This document shows positions 1 through 10,398 of a DNA stretch of 56,387 bases, in pieces. Within the stretch, counting starts at the first letter, position 1, and the number at the start of each line of letters is the position of its first letter. The stretch covers positions 1-56,387 of the forward strand of contig JAEINX010000009.1 of NCBI GenBank assembly GCA_016342645.1, read 5' to 3'. The stretch is from Bacteroidales bacterium. Lineage in GTDB: Bacteria > Bacteroidota > Bacteroidia > Bacteroidales > JAEINX01. The notes beneath the pieces were generated by a model. That model searched no databases, was not told where the DNA came from, and saw nothing but the letters and a program-made list of their open reading frames with translations. The position numbers and the translations under genes were made by a program.

Positions 1-3000
1 TCTTCGTAAACTCCGTTTAAGATCACACCGATATTACTTACATTTCCTTCGGGATCCATATATGGTAAGCCACCTCCTTCACGTTCGCGAAGTGTTTCGG
101 GGCTTTGTCCGGTTTGCAATCCGGTTACATAAGAACCACAATAAATATCACCGCCCCATTTTGTATCAACCAATGTACTTAATACGAAACCTTTATATCG
201 AACGCGTGTAGTCCATCCTGCAATAAAATCAGGACTGGCATTTCCAATTGGTACACGAGTATCGGTAATTTTATAATGTGTTCCGGCGTCATTTAATATT
301 GGTTGGCCATTTTCATGATATACATAATCATATCCTACAATTGTTCCATAATCATCACCTTCTTTTAAAGCCATTGCTGGGCCATTATAACCCCAAATAT
401 CTGCTAATGGAAATATATCGGCATAATCCCCGAGATTTTCAATGCGATTTCTGTTTCTGGAAAAATTCAGGCCTGTTTCAACTGTTATTTCATTAGTTTG
501 TATAGGCACTGTATTTATCATAATTTCAATACCTTTATTCGACATTGAGCCATTATTAATCATAATATTACTTGCTCCTGAAGAAACAGGTAAGGGCGCA
601 GTAATTATTTGATCGAATGAATATAAACTATAATAAGTAAAATCAATATCTATTTTATTATCAAGAACACTAATTGTTGTTCCAAATTCATAAGAATTAA
701 CACGCTGAGGTTTTAATGCAAAAGGAGGAATTATATTAGGATAAGATGCTGTTTGTTTTCCACCATAAAAACCCACATTGTAATAAAACTCTGTTTGATA
801 AGGGTCGGTATCGGTTGCGGTTTGAGCTGCACCACCTCTGATTTTTAAAAAATTTAACCATTCCAATCTAAAATCAAAAGCTTCGGTTAAGATAAAACTA
901 AATGATAATGATGGGTAAAAATACGAATTATTCTCTACAGGAAGTGTTGATGACCAATCGTTTCTGCCGGTTAGCTCAAGAAACAGAAAATCTTTATATT
1001 TAAGATTTAAAAAAGAATAAACTGAGTTTGTTTCTCGCTTGTATATAGTTTCGCTGGGAACAATAACTTCCGAATCATCTCCTTGTTCTTTAACCACAAG
1101 ACGACCATTTTCATCAATTTCATAAACAGTTTGTGTATAGTTGAAAAATGTATAAAAATTTGGATAATACCATGATCCTGATTCTTCTGCTTCGTCTAAT
1201 GATTCCAATGTTCCAGATCTTCCACCTATTCCATACCTGTCATCTTTCAATTTCGATCCTCCAACGCTAAAATCAATGCTGATGTTTGAATTCATAATAT
1301 TTTCTTTATGATATGAAAGCAAACAATCATAATTATCAGATTGAATACGGTTTGTTGTTGAAGAATAATAACCTTTTAGGCCAAGTACATCGAAAGGAGT
1401 GTATTTTTTTTCAAATTTGTTGAAAGTAAAATTCCGTCCGACACGTCCCTGAAAGCTCAACCAAGGTGTGATATCATAAGTTAATCTAATTGCTCCTAAA
1501 AAATTATTTCTATATATTCTGGAGTTATTTTTGTTATAGTTCCACCATAAATTTTTATTTATATAAACAAAAGGATAATTCCCACCCCAATCATTTCTAC
1601 TCCCATTAGGTAGCTCATAGTCGTTCATATCAATACCCTTATAACTTCGAGGCCAGCAATAAAGAATCCCTTTATTAAATGATTCATGCGATTCACCAAG
1701 AATCGGGCTGTTTAATCGATTATAATCAACATAAGAAGCGGTTACATCAATATTAACTTTTTCGGAAGCTTTAAGATTAGCTCCAAGATTAATAGTTGTT
1801 TGATTAAAACTACTATTTGAAATAATTGGATTGTTATCGGTTTTTGTCAATGAAACTCTTACTGTACCTTTTTCACTTCCTCCCGAAACAGCAATATTAT
1901 GTGTTTGAGTATTACCATTATGGTAAAACATTTTTAGGTTATCGGGTTGTGGCGACCATGGACGCATTTTTTTATCCCACCATTCTATCATTTGTCCATC
2001 CATTTTTGGCCCCCATGAAACCGCAGAACCGTAATAACCAAATTCTTTTTCGGTTGATGAAACTGTTCCACTTGTATCAATAATTAAATTATCGGTATAT
2101 TGTTGGCTCGGATACATGGGCAATCCTGTCGAATCATCAATCGGAAATGTTGGTGGCGACAAGCTTAATGGAGCCCCCCCACCATAAACATTTTGTACTT
2201 TTCTATAACGATATGGTGAAACCGTTTTATAAGTAAAATTATAATCTATTCCTATACCTTTTTGTTTTGTACCTCTTTTGGTTGTTATTAAAACTACACC
2301 ATTTGCACCACGTGAGCCATAAAGCGCTGATGCAGGACCACCTTTTAATATGTCAACACTTTCGATGTCGGCCGAATTAATATTGTTAATTGCAGAGCCC
2401 CAATCAGTACCTCTTCCAATATTTGTTAATCCGGGTGGATTATCAATAGGTATTCCATCAACAACAATAAGCGGCTGATTATCTCCATAAAGATTATTGT
2501 TTCCACGAATTGTTATCCTTGTTGTACCACCTTCAACACCATCGCCTGTCGAAATTTGAACACCTGCCGATTTTCCTCCAATAGCATTTAAAACATTTGG
2601 TGTGTTTGAAAGTGCAATTTCTTTGCCGGTAAAATTTTCTGTTGCATAACCAAGCTCTCGTTCTTGACGTTTTATACCTAAAGCTGTAACGACAAATTCC
2701 TCAAGATTTTGGGCATCGGGTTGTAAAATTATATTAATTACTCTTTTTGAACCTACTGTAATTTCCTGAGTATGATATCCCATAAAGCTAAATACAAGAA
2801 TATCTTCTTCTGTTAAGCCCGAAATTTTATAATTCCCTTCCAAATCGCTAACAGTTCCTTTTGTTGTACCCTTTATTAAAACTGAAGCACTCGGTATGCT
2901 AAAGTTGTCATCACCAGACACTATCGTCCCACTAACAGTAATACCTTGAGCGAAAATGCTAAGATTTAGGGTAGTGAAAAAAATTAAAAATAGTATTTTT

Positions 3001-3008
3001 TTTTCCAA
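1..3008 (-). CDS. SusC/RagA-family TonB-linked outer-membrane protein (partial, 3' end outside window)
   Basis: The reverse strand reads open for 1002 codons to the window edge. After a signal peptide (EKKILFLIFF...SIFAQ) comes a carboxypeptidase-like regulatory domain (about residues 22-105, with GTTKGTVSDLEGNYKISG). A TonB-dependent plug domain follows (LIVVDGIPIDNPPG, then SADIESVDILKGGPASALYGSRGANGVVLITTK split over it), then an outer-membrane barrel (GRNDWSSTLPVENNSYFYPS). Family members import glycans or peptides with a SusD lipoprotein; the SusD gene would lie beyond the left edge. No ATG is available: an in-frame TAA lies 6 codons upstream, so TTG at 3008 is chosen because it directly precedes Glu-Lys-Lys and the hydrophobic core. 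Substrate cannot be inferred. Confidence 0.92.
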   Translation of the reverse strand, partial: MEKKILFLIFFTTLNLSIFAQGITVSGTIVSGDDNFSIPSASVLIKGTTKGTVSDLEGNYKISGLTEEDILVFSFMGYHTQEITVGSKRVINIILQPDAQNLEEFVVTALGIKRQERELGYATENFTGKEIALSNTPNVLNAIGGKSAGVQISTGDGVEGGTTRITIRGNNNLYGDNQPLIVVDGIPIDNPPGLTNIGRGTDWGSAINNINSADIESVDILKGGPASALYGSRGANGVVLITTKRGTKQKGIGIDYNFTYKTVSPYRYRKVQNVYGGGAPLSLSPPTFPIDDSTGLPMYPSQQYTDNLIIDTSGTVSSTEKEFGYYGSAVSWGPKMDGQMIEWWDKKMRPWSPQPDNLKMFYHNGNTQTHNIAVSGGSEKGTVRVSLTKTDNNPIISNSSFNQTTINLGANLKASEKVNIDVTASYVDYNRLNSPILGESHESFNKGILYCWPRSYKGIDMNDYELPNGSRNDWGGNYPFVYINKNLWWNYNKNNSRIYRNNFLGAIRLTYDITPWLSFQGRVGRNFTFNKFEKKYTPFDVLGLKGYYSSTTNRIQSDNYDCLLSYHKENIMNSNISIDFSVGGSKLKDDRYGIGGRSGTLESLDEAEESGSWYYPNFYTFFNYTQTVYEIDENGRLVVKEQGDDSEVIVPSETIYKRETNSVYSFLNLKYKDFLFLELTGRNDWSSTLPVENNSYFYPSLSFSFILTEAFDFRLEWLNFLKIRGGAAQTATDTDPYQTEFYYNVGFYGGKQTASYPNIIPPFALKPQRVNSYEFGTTISVLDNKIDIDFTYYSLYSFDQIITAPLPVSSGASNIMINNGSMSNKGIEIMINTVPIQTNEITVETGLNFSRNRNRIENLGDYADIFPLADIWGYNGPAMALKEGDDYGTIVGYDYVYHENGQPILNDAGTHYKITDTRVPIGNASPDFIAGWTTRVRYKGFVLSTLVDTKWGGDIYCGSYVTGLQTGQSPETLREREGGGLPYMDPEGNVSNIGVILNGVYE

Positions 3009-3131
3009 AACTTCAAAGATTAATTAATGTTTCAATCTATTAATTATTGATAAAATATCAGCTAAATAGCTGTTTATAAATCTTTTAAACAATCGCATTT
3101 ATTTAACATTTAACATGCAAAATGTTTAAGA

Positions 3132-3139
3132 CAAATATA
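3132..3139 (-). promoter_or_regulatory. TAnnTTTG -7 box for the SusC-like gene
   Basis: The reverse strand reads TATATTTG, matching the Bacteroidetes -7 consensus. It would give a leader of about 115 nt before the TTG start. The -33 element is not convincing. Confidence 0.4.
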
Positions 3140-3350
3140 ATTAAGAAAAAATTAGAATTTCACCAAATTCTGGAATTAAAGTAAAAAAAATTACTAAACA
3201 GTTTAGCTAAAACGGTTTAGATTTTCCATACGGCTCATAATAAGACATGTACAATCTTTTTGGGGCAAAACGATAATCTTCATTTTTACTGAAACCTTTT
3301 GAAAATTTCGTTGTTGAATTAGTCCGATTTAGAAACGTCTTTAAATTTTG

Positions 3351-3358
3351 TATTTTTG
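3351..3358 (+). promoter_or_regulatory. TAnnTTTG -7 box for the MFS gene
   Basis: TATTTTTG lies 33 nt before ATG 3392. It helps reject the longer TTG-started reading frame, whose start codon would sit inside this box. The rest of 3009-3391 is AT-rich divergent intergenic DNA with no other feature that I recognise. Confidence 0.45.
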
Positions 3359-3391
3359 TTTCCACAAATTATAACTTATAAAAATGATTTT

Positions 3392-4600
3392 ATGGTAAAT
3401 TCAACGAATTCAAAAGTAAGTTCAGCAAAAGCGATTCCAATTTTTTTGGCTTTTTTATGTATGGGTTTTGGCGATGCGGTCGGGCCGTTAGTAAGTCTCG
3501 TTAAAGATTCGTTCGATGTTTCTAATTTTCAGGCTCAACTCATGACATTCTCAGGATTTATCATGTTCGGCATTTTATCCATACCAATCGGTCTTTTACA
3601 GGATAAAAAAGGTAAAAAGTTCATCATGAATCTCGGGCTTATTATAGCTTTTATTGGATTGATAATACCTGTTTTTAACGGTATGTACGGACCGGCATTA
3701 GAATTAAGTTCAGATGGACAAGGAAAATTCTATATATTATTGTTTGCCATACTATTATTGGGAGCCGGTGCAACAACCTTACAGGTAGTTGGAAATCCAA
3801 TTATGCGAGATGTATCCCCCGAAGGAAAATACTCCAGCAATCTATCTTTTGCTCAATCGGTAAAAGCAATCGGTTCCTCATTAGGATTTTTATTACCGCC
3901 TGTTGCTGTTCAGTTTTTCAACCTTGATTGGACCATTTTATTTCCAATTTATTCAATACTCATATTAATAAACCTTTTATTATTTCAGGTTTCAGGTTTT
4001 GAAGAAAAGAAAACTAATCATGAAAATGCTGCTTCGTTGAGATCATGTTTTTCCTTATTGGCTAATCCATATGTTTTAACTATGGTATTAGCAATTTTTT
4101 TATATGTAGGTGCTGAAGTATCAATGAGTTCGGGTGTACCAATCCTGATGAAAGAAAAATTCGGAATACTGAAATTTGGTCTTTGGGTTACGTGGGCATT
4201 ATTCTTTTTACCAATTTTAATTGGCAGATTCACCGGGGGTTTAATATTGCGTGTTTTAGCACCAAATAAATTCCTGATAATTACAGCTATTCTTTCATTA
4301 ATCGGTTTAATTTTATTATTTACAGGTGTTGTTGTCCTTACATATATTGGAATAATACTGACAGGACTGGGATTTGCAAATATATTTCCTCTAATTTTTT
4401 CTATTACCGTGGATAAAATGCCTGAACGTTCAAATGAACTTTCAGGATTGATGGTTTCAGCAATCATTGGCGGAGCATTAATTCCACCACTGATGGGATT
4501 AGTTGCTGATAATTTCTCGGTATTATTAGGATTTGTAGTTCCTTTGATTTGTATGATGTTCATTCTTGTTGCTTCATTTGTTTCATTGGCAAAAAAATAA
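3392..4600 (+). CDS. MFS transporter, FucP/GlcP-like sugar porter
   Basis: About 402 residues with roughly 12 hydrophobic segments. The first begins near residue 13 (IPIFLAFLCMGFGDAVGPLV). The cytoplasmic loop QDKKGKKF and the mid-protein motif LQVVGNPIMRDVSPEG recall the fucose:H+ symporter (FHS) branch of the major facilitator superfamily, which takes up hexoses. The first in-frame ATG (3392) is chosen because the upstream in-frame TTG overlaps a -7 promoter box. It stands alone between the divergent SusC-like gene and the atp operon. Substrate specificity is inference; a sugar or sugar-like solute is most likely. Confidence 0.78.
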   Translation: MVNSTNSKVSSAKAIPIFLAFLCMGFGDAVGPLVSLVKDSFDVSNFQAQLMTFSGFIMFGILSIPIGLLQDKKGKKFIMNLGLIIAFIGLIIPVFNGMYGPALELSSDGQGKFYILLFAILLLGAGATTLQVVGNPIMRDVSPEGKYSSNLSFAQSVKAIGSSLGFLLPPVAVQFFNLDWTILFPIYSILILINLLLFQVSGFEEKKTNHENAASLRSCFSLLANPYVLTMVLAIFLYVGAEVSMSSGVPILMKEKFGILKFGLWVTWALFFLPILIGRFTGGLILRVLAPNKFLIITAILSLIGLILLFTGVVVLTYIGIILTGLGFANIFPLIFSITVDKMPERSNELSGLMVSAIIGGALIPPLMGLVADNFSVLLGFVVPLICMMFILVASFVSLAKK

Positions 4601-4702
4601 TTATTAATCACATAAATCAATTATAAAAAATTCTGTAATTGGTTTTAAAACTATGAAAATAGAAAAAAACCACTTTTTTTTATATTTATTTCTTAGTTTT
4701 AA

Positions 4703-4710
4703 TAACTTTG
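4703..4710 (+). promoter_or_regulatory. TAnnTTTG -7 box of the atp operon
   Basis: TAACTTTG matches the Bacteroidetes consensus exactly and lies 32 nt before atpB ATG 4743, giving a leader of about 25 nt. Confidence 0.5.
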
Positions 4711-4742
4711 CGTTTTTATATGTTTGTCAAAAAAGCAATTAA

Positions 4743-5921
4743 ATGACTGAATGGCATAGTGTTAAAAAATATTTTAATAAAAACTTCTTTCTTTTATTAT
4801 CATTTGTGTTTTTAGGATTGTCGGTATTAGGTTATGAAAATGAAAAAAATCACAATGATAAAGTTGTAACAGAAGGAGAAACTCAACACGAAAATGTTGA
4901 TATAGAAATTATGGAGAAAGAGTATAATGCCGGAGAAAGTATTCTTGAACATATTGTTGATTCTTACGGATGGCACATACTTGACTATAATGGACATTCT
5001 ATTACAATTCCACTTCCGGTGATTCTTTGGGATGAGGGGAAATTGCATATGTTTTCTTCATCACGGTTTAAGCATGGCCATTCATCTTACAAAGGATTTC
5101 ATATTGCTTCCGAAGGGCCAAATAAAGGAAAAATTATTAAAATTCTTGAAGAAGATTTTCTCCACGGAAGAGTAATTGAAGAAGGAAAAAACGAAGTACT
5201 TCCTCTCGACTTTTCAATTACAAAAAATGTATTTGCAGTATTTTTCAGCATGATACTTTTATGTTGGATTTTTATTTCGGTTGCAAATTCTTATAAAAAA
5301 CGCAAAGGCATGGCACCAAAAGGTTTGCAATCATTTCTTGAGCCATTGATTATTTTTATTCGAGACGATATTGCAAAACCGGCAATCGGCGAAAAGAAAT
5401 ATCAAAAGTTTATGCCTTATCTTTTAACATTATTCTTTTTTATCTTCCTGAATAATGTATTAGGTTTGATACCATTTTTTCCGGGAGGAGCAAATGTTAC
5501 GGGAAATATTGCAGTAACAGCAATACTTGCGTTATTTACTTTTATAATTACTTCGTTTAGTGCAAACAAATATTATTGGTTACATATTATAAATACCCCC
5601 GGAGTTCCGTGGTGGTTAAAATTTCCGATTCCATTGATGCCTGTAGTTGAATTGATAGGAGTTTTTACAAAACCATTTGTATTGATGGTTCGACTTTTTG
5701 CAAATATTACAGCCGGTCATATTATTGTGTTAGGATTTGTAAGTTTAATATTTATTTTCGGAAATATTAATATTGGCCTTGGTTATGGGATTTCAGTTGT
5801 ATCTGTTGCTTTTGCAATTTTCATGGCATTTCTCGAACTATTAGTTGCTTTTATTCAAGCTTATGTGTTTACATTACTCTCGGCATTATATTTTGGAATG
5901 GCAATGGAAGAAAATCATTAA
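4743..5921 (+). CDS. atpB: F1Fo ATP synthase subunit a
   Basis: 392 residues, longer than the ~270 of E. coli because of an N-terminal extension usual in Bacteroidetes: a signal-like segment (FFLLLSFVFLGLSVLG) and a periplasmic stretch including AGESILEHIVDSYGWHI. The core has five or more membrane helices. The conserved helix MVRLFANITAGHII carries the essential Arg of the proton path, opposite the c-ring Glu. It is the first gene of atpB-E-F-H-A-G. Subunit a forms the two proton half-channels of Fo in the inner membrane. No atpI or atpDC gene lies upstream. Confidence 0.96.
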   Translation: MTEWHSVKKYFNKNFFLLLSFVFLGLSVLGYENEKNHNDKVVTEGETQHENVDIEIMEKEYNAGESILEHIVDSYGWHILDYNGHSITIPLPVILWDEGKLHMFSSSRFKHGHSSYKGFHIASEGPNKGKIIKILEEDFLHGRVIEEGKNEVLPLDFSITKNVFAVFFSMILLCWIFISVANSYKKRKGMAPKGLQSFLEPLIIFIRDDIAKPAIGEKKYQKFMPYLLTLFFFIFLNNVLGLIPFFPGGANVTGNIAVTAILALFTFIITSFSANKYYWLHIINTPGVPWWLKFPIPLMPVVELIGVFTKPFVLMVRLFANITAGHIIVLGFVSLIFIFGNINIGLGYGISVVSVAFAIFMAFLELLVAFIQAYVFTLLSALYFGMAMEENH

Positions 5922-5935
5922 TTTAATTATATTGA

Positions 5936-6238
<303 letters not shown>

Positions 6239-6256
6239 GCAAAAAACAAATTTTCG

Positions 6257-6289
6257 CTTTGCATTTCAACGATTGGTTGAAATGCAAAG
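6257..6289 (+). terminator. Perfect 14-bp stem-loop between atpE and atpF
   Basis: Arms 6257-6270 and 6276-6289 are exact reverse complements (CTTTGCATTTCAAC and GTTGAAATGCAAAG) with a 5-nt loop, followed by TTTATTT. It could be a partial terminator or a 3' stabiliser of the atpBE message, raising subunit c output. Confidence 0.6.
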
Positions 6290-6314
6290 TTTATTTAATT
6301 AAAAATAAAAAATT

Positions 6315-6809
6315 ATGGAATTAGTAAGTCCCGGCATAGGATTAATTTTTTGGATGACTCTGTCATTTCTAATTGTCTTATTTATTCTTAAGAAATTTGC
6401 TTGGAAACCCATTATGAAATCTCTACACGAAAGAGAAAACACTATTGATGAAGCCCTTCATGCTGCTGACAGAGCCAGAGAAGACATGAAAAAATTGAAA
6501 TTTGATAATGAAGAATTATTAAAACAAGCTAAAGAAGAAAGAGACGAAATATTGAAAGCAGCCAGAAAAGTCAAGGATTCAATTATTGAAGAATCAAAAA
6601 TCAAGGCTAACGAAGAAGCAAACCGAATTATTGAAAGTGCAAAAGAAGCTATAAAAAATGAAAAACTCGCTGCTATTACCGATTTAAAAAATCAACTTGC
6701 AACACTATCAATTGATATTGCCGAAAAGTTAATAAAGGAAGAACTTTCAACAAATATTAAGCAACAAGATTACATAAAAAAATTAGTTGATGAAGTTAAT
6801 TTCAATTAA
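6315..6809 (+). CDS. atpF: F1Fo ATP synthase subunit b
   Basis: 164 residues with one N-terminal membrane helix (about 8-26, IGLIFWMTLSFLIVLFIL). A long charged coiled coil follows (about 35-140, rich in Lys/Glu/Ala), the typical peripheral-stalk architecture. Two copies would link subunit a to delta/alpha. It lies 76 nt after atpE, the gap being occupied by the stem-loop, and 12 nt before atpH. Confidence 0.95.
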   Translation: MELVSPGIGLIFWMTLSFLIVLFILKKFAWKPIMKSLHERENTIDEALHAADRAREDMKKLKFDNEELLKQAKEERDEILKAARKVKDSIIEESKIKANEEANRIIESAKEAIKNEKLAAITDLKNQLATLSIDIAEKLIKEELSTNIKQQDYIKKLVDEVNFN

Positions 6810-6821
6810 AAATTGTAGTTA

Positions 6822-7379
6822 ATGAAAGAAACCAGAATTGCAACAAGATACGCAAAAGCACTTTTTGATCTTTCTTTGGAATTTAAAATTCTTGACAAAG
6901 TAAAGAACGACATGGAAGTTCTTATATCTGTTTGTAAGCAAAATAAAGATTTCAGATTGCTAATGAACAGCCCAATTGTAAATGTCGAAAAAAAGGAAGT
7001 AATAATAAAGGAAATTTTTGAAAAAAGCTTTCAAACCATGTCGCTTAATTTTCTGATAATCATTATAAGAAAAAGACGTGAAGCCAACATTGAACTTATA
7101 GCCGAAAAATACATCGTTTTATATAAAGAATACAAACACATAACAACCACTAACCTTAAAACTACAGTAGAAATCAATAAAGAAATTCGAAAAGAAATTA
7201 TTGATTTAATGAAAAAACAAACAAAAGGTGAAATTGAGTTAATCGAAAATATCGATAAGAATCTAATCGGAGGATTTATATTGGATTTTGATGATATGCA
7301 ATACGATGCAAGCATTTCAAAAGAAATAAAAAATCTAAAAAAAGAATTTGCTAAAAATTTATACAAAAAAGGATTTTAA
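6822..7379 (+). CDS. atpH: F1Fo ATP synthase subunit delta
   Basis: 185 residues, the usual length. The N-terminus (TRIATRYAKALFDLSLE) is the conserved helical domain that binds the alpha N-terminus. The C-terminal part contains the family motif around IDKNLIGGFILDFDD. It caps F1 and joins it to the b stalk. Its gene sits 12 nt after atpF and 20 nt before atpA. Confidence 0.95.
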   Translation: MKETRIATRYAKALFDLSLEFKILDKVKNDMEVLISVCKQNKDFRLLMNSPIVNVEKKEVIIKEIFEKSFQTMSLNFLIIIIRKRREANIELIAEKYIVLYKEYKHITTTNLKTTVEINKEIRKEIIDLMKKQTKGEIELIENIDKNLIGGFILDFDDMQYDASISKEIKNLKKEFAKNLYKKGF

Positions 7380-7399
7380 CTAAGAAAATAATATAAAAA

Positions 7400-8986
7400 A
7401 TGTCAGGAATAAAACCCGCAGAAGTTTCCGCAATACTTCGCCGGCAATTAGCAGGATTTTCGGATGAAGCACAATTAGAAGAAGTTGGAACCGTATTACA
7501 AATTGGTGACGGAATTGCCCGTATTTATGGATTAACGAATGCCGAATCAGGTGAATTGATTGAATTTGAAAAAGGTGGCTTAAAAGCAATTGTCCTAAAC
7601 CTTGAAGAAGACAATGTCGGAGCTGTTTTGCTTGGCGAAAACAACGAAATCAATGAAGGCGACAAAGTAAAGCGAACCGGAAAAATTGCTTCAATTAATG
7701 TAGGTGAAGGTTTATTGGGAAGGGTAATCAATACTCTCGGTGAACCCATTGACGGAAAAGGTGAAATCAAAGGAAAACTATACGAGATGCCTCTCGAAAG
7801 AAAGGCTCCGGGAGTAATTTTCAGACAACCCGTAAACGAACCCTTGCAAACAGGTATCAAACCTATTGATGCCATGATACCCATTGGAAGAGGCCAGCGT
7901 GAGTTAATAATCGGCGACCGCCAGACCGGAAAAACCGCTATTGCCATTGATGCAATCATTAATCAAAAAGAATTTTATGATAAAGGCGAACCGGTTTTTT
8001 GTATTTATGTTGCAACAGGCCAAAAAGGCTCCTCAATTGCAAATATTGTCAAAATACTTGATGATTATGGTGCTCTACCTTATACAGTTATCGTAGCTGC
8101 AACAGCATCCGATCCCGCTGCTATGCAATTTTATTCTCCTTTTACGGGTGCTGCAATCGGTGAATTTTTTAGAGATACGGGAAGGCCGGCTTTAGCAATT
8201 TTCGATGATTTGTCGAAACAAGCCGTTGCTTACCGCGAAGTTTCATTATTACTTCGAAGGCCACCCGGACGTGAAGCTTATCCGGGCGATGTTTTTTATC
8301 TCCATTCAAGACTTCTCGAAAGAGCCGCAAAAATTATTAATTCCGATGAAATTGCGAAGAAAATGAACGACCTTCCAAAATCGATAAAATCAATGGTGAA
8401 AGGAGGAGGTTCATTAACAGCATTGCCAATTATTGAAACACAAGCCGGTGATGTTTCGGCATACATCCCGACCAATGTAATCTCAATTACCGATGGCCAG
8501 ATATTTCTCGAAACCAATCTGTTTAACTCAGGAATCAGGCCTGCCATTAATGTAGGTATTTCTGTTTCACGAGTTGGTGGTAATGCCCAAATCAAGTCGA
8601 TGAAAAAAATTGCAGGAACATTGAAATTGGATCAAGCTCAATTTCGTGAATTGGAAGCTTTTTCAAAATTCGGTTCCGATCTTGATGCTGCAACTATGGC
8701 AGTTCTTGAAAAAGGTAGAAGAAATGTTGAAATTTTAAAGCAGGCACAATATTCACCCATGCCTGTTGAAAAACAAATTGCTATAATTTTCTGCGGAGCT
8801 AAAGGGTTGCTGCAAAAAGTCCCGGTAAAAAGGATTCAGGATTTTGAAATCGAATATCTTCATTTTATGGAAATTCACCATAAAAAAGTTCTGGCAAACC
8901 TGAGAGAAGGGAAATTACTTGAAAAAGATACTGAAATAATGGAAAAGGTTACAAAGGACATTTCTCAAAAATATATTAATTATTAA
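7400..8986 (+). CDS. atpA: F1Fo ATP synthase subunit alpha
   Basis: 528 residues. The P-loop GDRQTGKT lies at 172-179, with the beta-barrel domain before it and a helical C-domain after it. The alpha signature is present in [14 protein letters not shown] (near residue 380) and [15 protein letters not shown] (near 270). It forms the non-catalytic nucleotide sites of F1. ATG 7400 gives the standard N-terminus ([13 protein letters not shown]). The next gene, atpG, is displaced by ~258 bp of repetitive DNA. Confidence 0.97.
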   Translation: MSGIKPAEVSAILRRQLAGFSDEAQLEEVGTVLQIGDGIARIYGLTNAESGELIEFEKGGLKAIVLNLEEDNVGAVLLGENNEINEGDKVKRTGKIASINVGEGLLGRVINTLGEPIDGKGEIKGKLYEMPLERKAPGVIFRQPVNEPLQTGIKPIDAMIPIGRGQRELIIGDRQTGKTAIAIDAIINQKEFYDKGEPVFCIYVATGQKGSSIANIVKILDDYGALPYTVIVAATASDPAAMQFYSPFTGAAIGEFFRDTGRPALAIFDDLSKQAVAYREVSLLLRRPPGREAYPGDVFYLHSRLLERAAKIINSDEIAKKMNDLPKSIKSMVKGGGSLTALPIIETQAGDVSAYIPTNVISITDGQIFLETNLFNSGIRPAINVGISVSRVGGNAQIKSMKKIAGTLKLDQAQFRELEAFSKFGSDLDAATMAVLEKGRRNVEILKQAQYSPMPVEKQIAIIFCGAKGLLQKVPVKRIQDFEIEYLHFMEIHHKKVLANLREGKLLEKDTEIMEKVTKDISQKYINY

Positions 8987-9049
8987 AAAATCTTTCTCAA
9001 TGAAGAAGGTATTAGTGTCGGCTATTTGGCTCTTAAAAAAATATAAAAT

Positions 9050-9235
9050 GGAAGAATGGAATGATGGAATGATGGATAAACGGAAGATAATTTGTCTGAC
9101 AATTCAAACATTAAATAAATGTTTTTTTCAAAGTCTTAAACAAGGAACATTTCCAACACTCCAACACTCCAACACTCCAATACTCCAATACTCCAATACT
9201 CCATTGCTCCAGAATTCCATTATTCCAATAATTTA
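9050..9235. repeat. Simple-repeat insertion between atpA and atpG
   Basis: The left part repeats GGAATGAT units (about 9050-9076). The right part (9157-9228) is a run of CCAACACT, CCAATACT and similar 9-bp units. The right block's complement (TGGAATAATGGAATT) resembles the left block, so the whole could fold back on itself. A 78-codon frame crosses it (9000-9236), but its composition follows the repeat and I do not regard it as a gene. Confidence 0.7.
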
Positions 9236-9244
9236 GATCACAAA

Positions 9245-10132
9245 ATGGCAAATTTAAAAGAGGTCAGAACAAGAATTGAATCCGTTAAATCGACACAGCA
9301 AATTACGAGTGCGATGAAAATGGTTGCTGCTTCAAAGCTCAGAAAAGCTCAGAATGCAATAATAAAGCTAAGGCCTTATGCCTCAAAATTGCATGAAATT
9401 CTACAAAACCTCAGCAAAAGTATTGAAGACTCAGAAGAGAATGCTTATTCGGAAGAAAGAGAACCGAATAAAATTTTATTAGTAATAATTGCCTCAAACA
9501 GGGGGCTTTGCGGAGCTTTTAATACAAATATTATTAAAGCTGCAAACAATTTATTGGCAACTAAATACAGCAAACAATTCAAAGCCGAAAAACTTGAAAT
9601 TTTTTGTCTCGGGAAAAAAATATCCGAATATTATTCAAAAGAAAGATATAAAATCGCTGCAATAAATAATGAAATTTTTGATGCTTTGAGTTTTGAAAAT
9701 GTTGTTCCCATTGCCGAGAACCTGATGAAGGATTTTGCAGATAAAAAATACGACAGAATTGAGATAATTTATAATCAATTTAAAAATGCTGCTGTTCAAA
9801 GATTAATAGAAGAACAATATTTGCCCATAGTTCCCGACACCCAAAATGACACTCAACAGCAAGAAGTAAATGCCGATTACATTTTTGAACCTTCTAAAGA
9901 AGAAATTCTGAGGGAGTTGATTCCGAAATCATTGAAAACACAATTATATAAAGCTATTTTAGATTCTTATGCATCTGAGCAGGGTGCTCGTATGACAGCC
10001 ATGCATCAGGCAACCGAAAATGCTAAGGAAATATTAAAAGATTTGAAACTTTCATATAATAAGGCACGTCAGGCTGCAATCACTAACGAAATTCTCGAAA
10101 TTGTAAGCGGGGCTAATGCGTTGAATGAATAG
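9245..10132 (+). CDS. atpG: F1Fo ATP synthase subunit gamma
   Basis: 295 residues. The N-terminal helix (LKEVRTRIESVKSTQQITSAMKMVAASKLRKAQ, broken over two turns) and the C-terminal helix (ASEQGARMTAMHQATENA...NKARQAAITNEI) are the diagnostic halves of the central-shaft coiled coil. The middle holds the Rossmann-like domain (NRGLCGAFN). It is the last gene of this operon. The beta and epsilon genes do not follow; they must lie elsewhere, as in many Bacteroidetes. Confidence 0.96.
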   Translation: MANLKEVRTRIESVKSTQQITSAMKMVAASKLRKAQNAIIKLRPYASKLHEILQNLSKSIEDSEENAYSEEREPNKILLVIIASNRGLCGAFNTNIIKAANNLLATKYSKQFKAEKLEIFCLGKKISEYYSKERYKIAAINNEIFDALSFENVVPIAENLMKDFADKKYDRIEIIYNQFKNAAVQRLIEEQYLPIVPDTQNDTQQQEVNADYIFEPSKEEILRELIPKSLKTQLYKAILDSYASEQGARMTAMHQATENAKEILKDLKLSYNKARQAAITNEILEIVSGANALNE

Positions 10133-10398
10133 GGCTTATATAAACCTGAACCGCAATAGTCGAGATGGTTGTTTTTTATTTTGCCTTAAAATAATAGTGC
10201 CACATTAAAATAACGCCCTGTTGAGGGATTAAGAAACGGCATAGTCTCCGGTGAATGGTTAGTCATCACGGCCCCCTTTCTCTTTAAGCTTTGAGACTAA
10301 ATTTAAAATATAAGTTGGAGAAAAGATAATGTAAAATTTGGGAAAGTCAAGGGGTTTTTTTGGATTTTTATAAAAAAGTTATTAATTATACTTTGAAG

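Noticed and set aside
4018..4620. 200-codon antisense frame over the MFS gene
   Set aside because: It lies opposite a clear membrane transporter and its composition (Asn/Pro/Ile-rich) is that of a shadow frame.
7525..7959. 144-codon antisense frame over atpA
   Set aside because: Ser/Pro-rich shadow of a conserved gene; no independent evidence.
9157..9228. CRISPR array
   Set aside because: The 8-9 bp units are contiguous with no spacers.
9000..9236. 78-codon open frame between atpA and atpG
   Set aside because: Its C-terminal half is only the translation of CCAACACT/CCAATACT repeats (NTPILQYSNTP) and it resembles no protein; treated as repeat DNA.
10200..10320. Structured RNA or riboswitch downstream of atpG
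   Set aside because: A short GC-richer patch is present but I could not recognise any conserved riboswitch core or stable stem arrangement.
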